Shown piece by piece: positions 47,931-58,784 of a DNA stretch of 64,000 bases. How positions within the stretch are numbered: position 1 is the stretch's first letter; each line of letters opens with the position of its first letter. Under the pieces are notes generated by a model. It saw only the letters and a program-made list of their open reading frames with translations, was not told the origin of the DNA and ran no database searches. The stretch comes from Phycomyces blakesleeanus NRRL 1555(-) (taxonomy: Eukaryota > Mucoromycota > Mucoromycetes > Mucorales > Phycomycetaceae). Both the position numbers and the translations under genes were made by a program. Location of the stretch: the NCBI RefSeq assembly GCF_001638985.1, contig NW_017265147.1:1184521-1248520 (forward strand), read 5' to 3'.

Positions 47931-48669
47931 TTAGTCCGGCAAAAAAAAAGGTAGTGCCCCATCCTGAAAATGTCGTCCCCGTAAGATTGTTGATTCCGGG
48001 TCAGTTTGCTGCCACTTTGGACCCAATCGTACCGTTACTGATTTTTTTTCCTCGCTACTCCTTTCCACTGGCTGGAATTGCGCCTGTTTAAGGGAGAGAT
48101 TACGCTGAGTTGTCATGAAATTGTAAACTGTACTACGAGAAACACTGAGATCTACAAAATTTTGTTTCAAATTTTCTACCACTTCAGTTACAACACCAGA
48201 TGGATTGTCATCAATGTAATTTAAAAGAAATTTCTTATGTTCCTCCCCAAGGGTACGACGTCGACCTGATTTTTTCTTTTTCTCGAAAATGTTTTCAGGG
48301 TCTTTGTAATAATGTTTGACCCAACGCTGGGCTGCACGAACATGAATACCCAATTGTCTTGCAGCTGCAGCAGCACTTAAGCACTCAGTAAAAAAATGAA
48401 TGAAAAAATCTAGTTTTCTCGTCATCAGAGTAAAATGTATATCGTCGCGTATTGAATAACTCCATAGCAACATCTTCATTATGCCTTTCAGCTGCAACTG
48501 GGACCATTGGATGAATAAATCTTTCTAGAGATTTATTCATTAGAAATTGAGTATGAGAACTTATTGTTTCGATAGCAAATAGCTCTTCGTCAGCAACAAG
48601 ATCCATGGGCTCAGCTTCATTCTCATCAACAACACGTCCTTGTCCATCCTCGTAACAGAAATTGCACAC
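47931..48669 (-). pseudogene. Transposase fragment, Tc1/mariner-like, frameshifted and truncated
   Basis: Two overlapping frames carry one protein. The first (48669-48385) reads an acidic N-terminal part and FYSDDEKTRFFHSFF; the second (from about 48398 down) continues LSAAAAARQLGIHVRAAQRW, then KKKSGRRRTLGEEHKKFLLN, YIDDNPSGVVTEVVENL, SVSRSTVYNFMTTQ and QAQFQPVERSSEEK. That is the helix-turn-helix DNA-binding half of a Tc1/mariner-like or related transposase, as common in Mucorales. At about 48040 a second frame change spoils what should read RxDWVxxWxxTD, and the whole DDE/DDD catalytic domain is missing, replaced by the inverted-repeat sequence. The copy is dead. Confidence 0.75.
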
Positions 48670-49018
48670 TCATTTTAAATGTCTGTAAAATAAACTGTAA
48701 ATTGAAAAGAGAAAAAAAAAAGAAACAAAAAATCTTGCACGACATCAAACTCAAAACCAGCGACTTTTCTTTCTGAAATGACTGTAAATAAAATAAAATG
48801 AAAGGGCCTTAATTTATACTTTCTTTTTTGGTTTATCAACTCAGCCTACAAATCAACTCCGTGTGGATAAAGAGAAAAGAAAAAAAAAAGAGTACACAAC
48901 AGGGATACACATGTATCTTTATCTTTATCTTTAAATACATACATACATACGTACATTTTGACTATTAATTTCTTTCTTTCTTTCTTTCTTTCTTCTTTTT
49001 CTTGCGATTCTCTTAACC
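48670..49018. other. Promoter region of the GPCR gene
   Basis: Contains A-rich tracts, a TACA repeat (48932-48955) and a TTTC repeat (48970-48995) just before the ATG. No gene. Confidence 0.4.
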
Positions 49019-52000
49019 ATGAAATGGCAGAAAATACGTGCAAATCAAAGAAAGACAGTCCTGGCATTCATGTTGCTTGTGTACACAGCCCTCTCACATG
49101 CAGCAATGACAAGTTCGACTGTTAATTCTTCACTCTATCTTGAACCGGACGCATTTCCGACCTACCGCATTGGAATTCTATATCCTGATGTCACAAAACT
49201 CTTACCAGCCGACGTATCACTCCGGAATATGATAGTTGCAAGCGAAACAGCCGTCCATATGCTGGTAGATAAAGTCAAGGCAGACAATCGATATCCAGGT
49301 AACATAATATATTGAACTATTGAATTATTGAACTATTTGCTTGCTATACAAAATCTAATATATAGATATATATATTTATCAAATTTGAAATGTTCTTTTT
49401 TCTTAAAAAAATAAAAATAAAAAAAAATCACTCCGCCGTTTATGAATATTACTGCTATAATCATTATCTTATATATATAATAGATTTCAATATAACTATT
49501 GTACGATACTATTCTGACGCTTACAATCAAGGAAAATCATCCTGGGAAGCAACCGGGATGATCGAAGATGGAATAGAGTATGTGTTACTATCGTTACTAG
49601 TACTATCATTAAATACTCTAAATCAACAACCACTGTCAAAGAAATAATAATAATAATAATGATAATAATAATCTTAATATTTATTTATTTAATAATCAGT
49701 GCAGTCGTGGGAGATATTTCTTCTGGGTTGACCGAGATGTCGGCCTCCGTAACCGGTATTTGGCAGCTCCCGCAATGCTCGAGTTCTGCTGCAGAACTTT
49801 ATCTTTCAGACAAGGACGCCTTCCCTTATTTCTTTCGCACCATTGTAAACAGCAATCAGTTTGGAGAGGCGACCGTGGACTGGGTTTATAATATGAACTG
49901 GACATCCTTCGCAGTTCTCTACTCAAACGATTATGTTGGACAACAAGGTCTGTTTCTGTGTCTTTTTTAATTTTGTGGCCTCTATCAATTTGGTTGGAAC
50001 CTATACAATCGGTTTATTGTCTATTTTGTATTTTGGTTTCAAAAAGTAAAAAGGCCAAAAAAAAGAAAGAAAGAAACAATTCTAACACGTATTTCCCACA
50101 CACACACACCGTCCTTTACATAAATATATATTTTCATAAACAAAAAAAAGCTCTTTTTAGTGTCACTGAAAGAGCAAGTGCTTTAGGGATAGATCCCTTG
50201 GTCCAGGTATCTCTTCATGATTATGAAGATTCTCATATAAGAGGTAAAGACCGACTTGCATACACATAAAACATCTTAATCTGATGAAAATATTCATTAC
50301 TTAAAATAAAATAAAATAAAATAGAGTCTTTGTTAATACTTGCTGAACAACCAACAAGAATTGTTGTGTTTCCCGACCTCGATCCAAGTCACCAAGTTCC
50401 AGTTCTCAAATTGGCTCAGTAAGTATACAAAAAAGAAATAGAAACCAAAAACATAAAATAAAATAAAATAAAATAAAAAGTACGCCAAGGTTTTATCTCC
50501 AGATATAGTATGTAGTACCATCTACCACCAAAAAATAGAAGAAAAAAAAAGACTAAAAACAATCCAGATCTATGGGCCTACTATCTGAAGGATGGGCCTG
50601 GATTATAACAAATGATATCTCTGAAGAACTCAAGGCATCAACAAGTTCACCCGAGGAATATGCTTTATATGACGGCCTCATGATGATAAGCGGTTTATGG
50701 GACTGTAAGTAACACAAGAGGCAAAGCGATATTAATTCCTTGGATATTTAAGAGTCAATATGTGTGTGTGTGTCTGTGTGTGTGCGCAATTCGACATTGA
50801 TCGACAATTATAATATTTATTTTTTGACAGATAGAAGTATTAATATTTTGATTTCGATTCTTGACAGTGACAGGACAACCTGCCTATGATGATCTAAAGA
50901 AACGATGGGAGAATGAGCCTGTGCCAGCTGAATTGTAAGCTTTTTTTTTGGTTGCTTATTTTCCATCTCAACTAGCCATGAAGAAGAAAAAAGGAAAGAA
51001 GAGGGAGAGAGGGACAAAGACCAAAAAAAGAATACAGTAATTGATCAAAGGATTAGCACCGAACCTAAATTGTGGAAGACCCAGGGCTTGTCGTACAATG
51101 CGCCCGAGGCTTACGCTTGTGCCGAATTATTGGTCTTGGGCATGGACAAGGTAAAGATCATAAAAACAACAACAATAGGGAAAGGAATAATGAACAAAGC
51201 TATCAGTCACTAATTATAACAAAATCAAACAAATAAATTAAAGGCACTCAATCTTTATCCAGGTGGTCGAAGTAAAGGATTATCTGATCTCAAGGCAAGA
51301 ACCTTTAATTCTAGCAACATGACACCTACATTTTTCAATATGAATTATACTGGTCCAAAAGGTATTTATTTTACTTGTATAAATAATTTTATACACATGC
51401 GTAAATAGCTATATAGATAATTATATACATTTTATATAGACATTTTATAAAAAATAAATAAAAATAAATCATTTGCAAATCAGCAAAGTGTATTTAACCT
51501 GCTCTTTCCAAAAAGGGTAAAATATATGTATAATTACAAGAGATAAAATGAAAATGAAAATAATTCGTATAATAGATTTGAACTATTTGTGATTAATTAA
51601 TTAAATACATAATTGTATTTGGCCCTATATTTTATTTATTCTTTGCCTATCTTTGTGTATTTTTACTTGTAGGTCTTATAGAATTTTCATCTACAGGTAA
51701 GCACACAAGCTATAGAAAATTGGATGATTTAAAGCATACATATATATGTGTGTCTGTGTGTGCATTCACTAACAATTAACTTTACTATGTATATATGGCT
51801 TTGATTCTATTAATAAAGGGGACACTACAAAAGGGTAAGTTAAAAATATATATATATAATTTTTATCTTTAAAAATCAATTATAATTAGTTGATATATAT
51901 ATATATATGCGTTTAAAACTAAAGGCATCTGAATTTTAGATATTTTATTCTGCAATACATAAAAAGTGGAGAGGTCCTTACATACGCAAATATCATTGCA

Positions 52001-54487
52001 AATGTATATGAATTGGTAAAGGGTCCACCAATGACTTTTCTGGGAAACACTCTCCATCCTCCTCGAGATTTGATGAAATACAATTGCAAGTACAACAATT
52101 TTATATACAAAAAAAATAGACTTTAGTATCAATTAACTCGGATCTTTGTATTTTATTCATCTGTAATTGTATAGCTCTGAATCCAAGTGCAGACAAAGCA
52201 ATCGGTATCGTTATCCTGGCTCTGACCATGTTTGGAATCTTTTGTTGCGTTGTCATGGTGATCCTTATCGGACTCTTCCGGAACATAAAACCAATCATGG
52301 CCGCCAGTCCGTTTTTTTGTTACATCCAGTTACTTGGCCTTGCAATGTCATACCTGTCCGTTACCTTGTACATTGATATGCCAACACCCTCCAAATGTAT
52401 TTCCAGAAAGTTCATTATCACCATTGCATTTGTTCTGGTCATGACAAGTATAATTGCTAAGAACTATCGGTAAGAATTCATTTAAACGCACACCCGCACA
52501 CACTTGTACAAAAGTAAAACGATAATTCTCCAGTGAGATTTATTTATATCTAACTTGGTGTCTTTTATTAATACACTTCTTGTATTTCTGTATGTATGTG
52601 TGTATATATGTATGTATGTATTATATATATTTGTACTTATTATCGTCACTACAAAAGAATCTACAAAATGTAAGTCTACAATTAACACTAAATTACTAAA
52701 AGAAAACAAATAAGCTATTATACACATACACGTGCAGGTACTAACAAAAATATATCTGAATAACTATAGTTTCCAAAATGTATTCACTGTTCGGACAGCT
52801 CGTCTCAAATCACTTTACATGATGAGATTTGTGGGTACAAGTACATTGGTTATCGTCCTCCCCCTCATCGTTTGGAACTCTATGTACAAAATTGCTGTCG
52901 AAGAAATAGTAGTAGGAACCAGCGATTCCTGCTTTCTCTGCAATTATCCAACTACAACTGCAGATTGGGCTGAGATCACTATTGCCGAGCTAGTTGTACT
53001 AATTATGTGTGCTTTCTTGATAATAATATCAGCCCTTCTTGCCTACAAGGTATATATATATATATACACATACAAGGATGCTGGATAATTTAAATAATTT
53101 CATTTCAATCTTTCAAGACTCGCAGAGTACGTGGAAAATGGTCAGAATCTAATCAGATTGCATATGTGAGCTAGTAAGTCAAATGCGAAGAAACCAGTAC
53201 AGTTTTTTCTATTGATGGCTTACTTCTTCTAACAAACTATAACCCTGTTTTTCTTTTAAAAAAATAGTAATGCTTGCTTGGCTGCTTGCTTGGCTACACC
53301 TAGTTTATTTCTTGGGTCTGACAATTATCTAGTCGCCATATACCTGAAACTGGCTGCAATCTTGTTCGCTTCAACATTTACTCTTATTGTTTTGTTTGCA
53401 CCAAAATTGGTGGAGATCGTAAAGCATATTACCGAGAGTAGTTCACTCAACATATGGGGAAAGGCACCAAAGTCTCATAAACCCAACAACAACAATAATA
53501 ACAATAGCACTAGCCGCGGGGACGGCAATATCACCACAGACGAGCAATATTCAACTGCAAGCTCCAGTGAGTTTCGGATCAACAATTTAGTTGCAAAGAA
53601 CTTGTTGGACTTTGTAATGGAAGCGTATGAAGGCGTTCTCCCCGTAAAACAAGAATTGAGATTTGATTTATTTTCAATGTGGGAGCTCAAACAATTAATG
53701 GTTGTTCCACTCAAACGGTACTTTGTACTTGTTAATGTAAGCGTATATATGTGTGTGTGTGCGTTTATTTATTGACAAATTACACTGTAATATTTTATAG
53801 CAAACAGATCAAAGAGCAAGAAAATACACTTACACCTTGTGTGAGCAGATATCAGCTGGAAGAAATATTTACATATTCCGTGTGACTACCGATAAACAGC
53901 AGATCTTCTTATTCCAAGTAAACGATCAAATTGCGCTCGACAGATGGATCCAGTGGTTTAAAGGCCCTGGAGCAGACAACGGTGTGCCCTCTGCAGTGAG
54001 GATATTGAGTGAGACCAACCATAACAAGGTTGGCGGAGAAAACAATAATCCCCACCACAACCAAGAATACAATCATGATCACGACCATCACTTCAATTAT
54101 CACCATAGTGATAAAGCGCTACTCAGCCAAGCTGCGGCACCCATCACGACTTTTGGATTAATGGAACCAGACGACATTCAGATGGTTCCTTCGAATTTTG
54201 TAGCCCAACGATCTTTTGGAGTTGCAAGCGCACCGAGTACCGACCTAATTGGAACATCGACCTCAGACTATTATCAGTCTTCACAGACTGGTGGTGGCAG
54301 AAACAGAGAATCTCTTTTCACAGACACAAACCCAAATTACAGCAATCCGTCATATAATCTACCGCAAGACGATATTGGAAGTTTCCAATTCCCGTCCAAA
54401 CCTTCTCCTCTCTCACCATATTCAAGATCAAACTACTCTTCTCCAAATAATACTACCCCAAAGAGTGACTGGCCAAGATATGATTAG
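49019..54487 (+). CDS. Class C (GABA-B-type) G-protein-coupled receptor with PH-like tail
   Basis: Eighteen exons: 49019-49298, 49484-49577, 49700-49947, 50151-50243, 50325-50418, 50568-50704, 50868-50934, 51051-51150, 51244-51361, 51673-51696, 51819-51834, 51940-52085, 52175-52469, 52658-52669, 52770-53049, 53118-53173, 53268-53736, 53801-54487; 1071 aa. A signal peptide (hydrophobic 13-27) is followed by a periplasmic-binding-protein-like ligand domain (YRIGILYPDV, AVVGDISSGLTE, FPYFFRTIVNS, FAVLYSNDYVGQQ, RIVVFPDLDPSH, LSEGWAWIITND). Seven helices span about 480-770 (GIVILALTMFGIFCCVVMV, RNIKPIMAASPFFCYIQLLG, FVLVMTSIIAKNYRIYKIF, LVIVLPLIVWNSMYK). Cys in CISRKF and DSCFLC fit the TM3-loop 2 disulfide. 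The intracellular tail carries an Asn-rich linker, then a PH-like module (about 815-910: LKQLMVVPLKRYFVLVN, IYIFRVTTDKQQIFLFQV, ALDRWIQWFKG) and a His/Ser/Pro/Asn-rich end. One intron is GC-AG (52086); exons of 24, 16 and 12 nt are needed to keep frame. Ligand unknown. Confidence 0.85.
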
Positions 54488-55069
54488 AGTAATAAAATAG
54501 AGAGAGAAGAAGAAGAAGAAAGCAGGTGTTACTTTGTTTTATATATACATTTTATACACGCATATACACGTACATATACATATAAAATATACAGGTACAG
54601 ATATATTTTAATTGCCCAAAGTACACCCATACCCAACTCCATACACCCACACATTACTATTACTATTACTATTACTATTACTATTACCATTATTATTACT
54701 ATTATTATTACTATTATTATTATTATTATTATTTTCTTTTGCATTTAAACACTAATTGTATTTGCATATATAGATATATGTATGATACAAATGTATATAC
54801 GAGTGTATGCGTAAAAAAAGTGGTTTTCACTATTGTCTTGCTTTGCTTTATTTCGTTTGGTCCAATAACAATACCATTATTTTTTGTCAATATTTAATTG
54901 GTGGTATTTTGTATTATATCCATAATTCACCCACCCAATCTCCCAAACACATGCTTTGAGATTTATCATTATAGAACATCCCCAGGCAATCAAATAAATA
55001 AATAACATATATATATATATATATGTGTGTGTGTGTAAAGATACAAAATTTTTCAACATATCTTAAAGG
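54488..55069. other. Intergenic, GPCR to Ctr-like
   Basis: 3' flanks of convergent genes, with a TAT/TAC trinucleotide tract (54654-54733) and AT then GT runs (55003-55034). No gene. Confidence 0.5.
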
Positions 55070-55838
55070 CTAGTGACACTGGATTGATCGACTAGCACTC
55101 AAATGTCCCCTTCCAAACACATAGTGTCCAACACCAGCTCCCAGGACAACGGAAATCATCAGATAGCCATTATAAGTCATGAAGACCAGCATTAGCCAGA
55201 AACTGATGGCTACCAATGTGGCATAGACACTAGATCGAATTATTTCTTGACGCTTACTCAATCTAAAAATACAGTTAAGTAGATAGATATATTAATAACA
55301 TTCCAAATAAACAACTTTTCTGTTGTGTTTTCGTTTCGTTTTCTTATCTTTTCTTTGTGTACCTCACAGATTCACGGATTCCTCCAACTCTCAAAGGAAC
55401 TTCAGACTCGGAAGACTCCAGGTCACTTTCATGGTGGCCGACTTCCATTCTTCCACCTGCTTGTTTTTTCCACTCTGCATCAGCCCATTGTTGATCGAGA
55501 GTGCTAGACCACGATCGAAGGTACTCATAGCCAGCAGCGATAGCAAATATAATAAGGCATGATCCAAAAAGACCCAGGGGTGTACTAGTGTGCCAGGATC
55601 TAAATACAACACACACATTTTCGACTTGCCAGTTGAAAAGCATCTACAACAGCAGTAACAAAGAAGCGGCAGTTCCAGTAGCAGTAAAATAATCGATAAC
55701 AGAAAACAAGTTACAGTAAGTACCTTGCTTATAATCAAAACCTATTAAAGATTAACTTGCATTCATTTGACACATTCCGGGCATGTCTCCATGACCTTGG
55801 CTGCTAGTGTGTACTTCATGTCCGGCGTGTCCCTCCAT
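55070..55838 (-). CDS. Ctr-family copper transporter
   Basis: Ctr proteins are trimeric high-affinity Cu(I) channels of the plasma or vacuolar membrane. Exons 55838-55761, 55643-55363 and 55262-55070 give 183 aa. The N-terminus is His/Met-rich ([21 protein letters not shown]) and runs into [17 protein letters not shown], the family's conserved entry to TM1 (MxMxFNW..vfkSW). TM1 is [21 protein letters not shown] basic/acidic cytosolic loop follows. TM2 ([20 protein letters not shown]) holds the MxxxM pair as MLVFM, and TM3 has the GxxxG packing motif as GAGVG. Intron 1 is GC-AG (AAT|GCAAGT); a GT donor four bases on would break the frame, so the GC site decides the model. It is shorter than yeast Ctr1 and nearer Ctr2/SLC31 size. 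Confidence 0.92.
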
Positions 55839-56127
55839 TAGTATTATGTTTGAATAATCAGAAAAAGAAAGAAGAAGAAGAGAAGAAGAAGAGCGTGTGT
55901 GTATGTGTGTCTGTAGAAAAGACGGAAGGTTTGTCCATTTTTTTTTGTGTTCCTTTAACGCGGGGTTTATTCTATTCTACACACACACACATGTACTACT
56001 ACTATTATTATTATTATTATTTTGATTTCTTAGTTACTAACCAGTACTCAACTTCTTTATCTTCTAATTTTTTTTTTTTGAGAGATAAAGAGTAATTAGA
56101 GATAAATTAATCGATCGACTACAAGAA

Positions 56128-56469
56128 ATGAAGACGTTGGATCAAGTTTATGCAATTGCTACTACATCACGGTTAATAACCATCACAATTGGTGTAATTT
56201 CCTTTCTTTTTGCTGGAAGTTATGACACCTCAGCCGAGATTCAATTATCTGCGCATGTAATTCCTCAATCATTCATCCAACGCTGTCTAACTGCATTCTT
56301 ACGTTGGGATGCACTGTATTTCTTGCATATTGCCGAACATGGGTATGTCTATGAGCAAGAATACGCGTTCTTTCCTGTGATGCCAATTGCGTCACGTTTG
56401 GTGGCGAATACAGGTCGGATATACGTTATAAACTCCCATGCATAAGTATATACATGTATATACGCATGC

Positions 56470-56516
<47 letters not shown>

Positions 56517-58130
56517 CTATTACATAAATAAAATACATAATAAGAAAAGAGTTCTTAACTACAGTAACTTATAATGTTCGTGGTCACTTGCTTGTCTATT
56601 TTACTTTACTTTTATTCATTTTTTGTTGTTGTATTATATTGTATATATATATATATATTCGATCCAGTTCTGTATCCGTTTCAAAGTATGCTGGGAGGTC
56701 AGCAATACTCACTACTTTTTGGTGGAGTAATTGTTGCCAATGTCTCGTTTGTTCTTGCAGCTGGATCCCTATTCAAGTAAGACTAAGCCTATTTGATATT
56801 CTTTATATTCTTACTTTTCTGTTTTGCTTTGCTCTATTTAATTCACTTATTACTCTTAAACTATACACACATATACACACTCTCTTAATCACCAGACTGA
56901 GTCAAAGTGTATTTGGCGGTAATCAGCGGATGTCGTTTGTTTCAGCAGTTGCGTTTTGTATATCTCCTCCATCAATGTTCATGTCTTCACTTTACACCGA
57001 ATCGCTCTTTGCTTATATGAGCTTCACTGGAATGTATTTGGTTCTACAGTCCCATTATATGAGTGCATCTATAATATGGGGTATTACATCTGGGTTGCGA
57101 TCCAATGCAATTATATATTCTGGGTTCTTTTTCTATGATTTTGTTGTCATAAGACTTGTTCGTAAACAGGGCATAAAGGTAAAACTAAATACTAGAAATG
57201 CAGAAATATACATAGGCAAAAATAAACATATTAATAACAAAGTTTTACAATTCTTAAACAATAATAATGCTTACAATAACGCCATTTTATTCCATGTTAT
57301 GTCTCATATATGTATATATATAACTATATACACAAAAGCGTTTGTGCGCTGGACTTGTGTTGGCAATTTTGTATAGTATTCCTGTCTTTTCAGGATTTGG
57401 ACTATTCCAGTACTACGGATACACTCAATTCTGCACAAATGGCAACGACAGGCCTTGGTGTCATGAACGTGTACCAATTTTGTACACATTTGTTCAAAAA
57501 GAATATTGGTAAATTACACAGTTGAATATTAAAGTCTATTATACTATTTTAGATACACATTTACATTTAAATCTACCTTTACCTTTACTCACTCAAAATA
57601 TAATACTAATAGCAACATTTTGGATAGGAATAATGGATTTCTAACCTACTATGAGATCAAACAAATTCCAAACTTTTTGCTCGCTACACCAATCATTACT
57701 CTCAGTGTATATGGCTTATGGACATACGCAAAAAATGATTTCAAAGGTTTTTTTACCTTGGGATTATACACCAAAGTCCAAGGTTTGATCATTGTTACTA
57801 GCAGCATTCTTTTGTACAAAGTTAACTATATTAATTATGTATTGTTTAATAGAGAGAAAAAATCTTTACACAACAAAAAAAGTAGCCGTATTCATGTATC
57901 TGTGGAGTGCGTTGCTCGTCTACACGGCCACATGTATGCACATCCAAGTCATCATTCGCTTCTTTACTTCTCTTCCGCCTCTTTATTGGTTTACTGCTCA
58001 CCTGTGGATCAATGGGCTGGGCCCATCGGCATCAAAAAATTATTGGATTTCAAAGGGACTATTGTCATATTTTGTTCTCTATGGTTTAGTCGGCATAGTC
58101 TTATTCTCTACTTTTTTACCACCGGCGTAG
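56128..58130 (+). CDS. GPI18: GPI mannosyltransferase II (PIG-V/Gpi18)
   Basis: ER membrane enzyme adding the second mannose to the GPI-anchor precursor from dolichol-phosphate-mannose. Six exons: 56128-56413, 56668-56776, 56896-57178, 57339-57508, 57628-57782, 57853-58130; 426 aa. Family hallmarks: [20 protein letters not shown] (lumenal catalytic-loop motif with W-D), [37 protein letters not shown], and a Cys/Trp-rich [17 protein letters not shown] segment, then [14 protein letters not shown]. About eight to nine hydrophobic helices are visible. The C-terminus ([17 protein letters not shown] to LFSTFLPPA) fits the family. The donor of intron 1 (ACAG|GTCGGA) is weak and that of intron 5 (CAAG|GTTTGA) is non-standard, but both keep frame and family sequence. 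Confidence 0.92.
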
Positions 58131-58352
58131 ATTACTATCATCTTAATATATATTATATTCTCTACTTCCAATTATTGTTTTTGTCTTGTCTTATTTTGTG
58201 TATATAAAATTATTAACATACGGCATTATTATTTAATACTTACTCTTATATAATAAAAAAGGCCTTTAGTAATTTAGCCTTAAATTAAGCCATTTTTATT
58301 CGGATTAATTATATTCTCTCTCATTTTATATTTTAGTTCGCCTTTATATGTA

Positions 58353-58784
58353 TGGTGCTATCGAACTTAAGTATCTATGTTTTTGCATTTGTTTCAATTT
58401 CTTTGAAATTTTTTTATATGTAATAATCATTCAATCCCCGCTACATGTAGGCAAAAATGTGTGTTCCTAAAGCTTGGCCACTTTCTTGATCACATGATTT
58501 TCCGTTTTAGGATAAATATTTTCATGTACTGCCTATGGGAGCCATCAGGATGTTTCAACTTCTGAAAAAGTTAAACTCCGCAAATAAATCTATCAAAACA
58601 CCCAAACTTTGAAGGGTATCAACTTTTGCAAAAATGAATTTAATACAAAACGCTTCAATAGAATTATAGAGAATAGTATGCTTAATAATTCTATTCAAGG
58701 ATTTTTTATTAAATCCATTTTTGCAAAAGTTGATATCTTTTGAAAAATACCATTATACATAGATACTTAAGTCCGATAGCACCA
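58353..58784. mobile_element. 432-bp MITE with 27-bp inverted repeats
   Basis: The ends are TGGTGCTATCGAACTTAAGT and ATCTATG on the left, matched in inverted form on the right (one difference, A against G). TA borders both ends (58351-58352, 58785-58786). Inside lies a second inverted pair, ATCAACTTTTGCAAAAATG at about 58618 and its inverse at about 58714. It has no coding capacity. Confidence 0.85.

Larger units (their letters stand above)
46712..48669. mobile_element. Decayed DNA-transposon cluster
   Basis: The sequence around 46712-46765 is repeated in inverted orientation at about 47786-47840 and 47948-47992. The shared core, read on the plus strand at the right, is TGCCCCATCCTGAAAATGTC then GTC and C4-5, with AATATTAGCG downstream in two copies. 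A truncated transposase fragment adjoins on the right. I read this as the remains of one or more DNA elements, possibly nested; exact ends are not defined. Confidence 0.55.
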
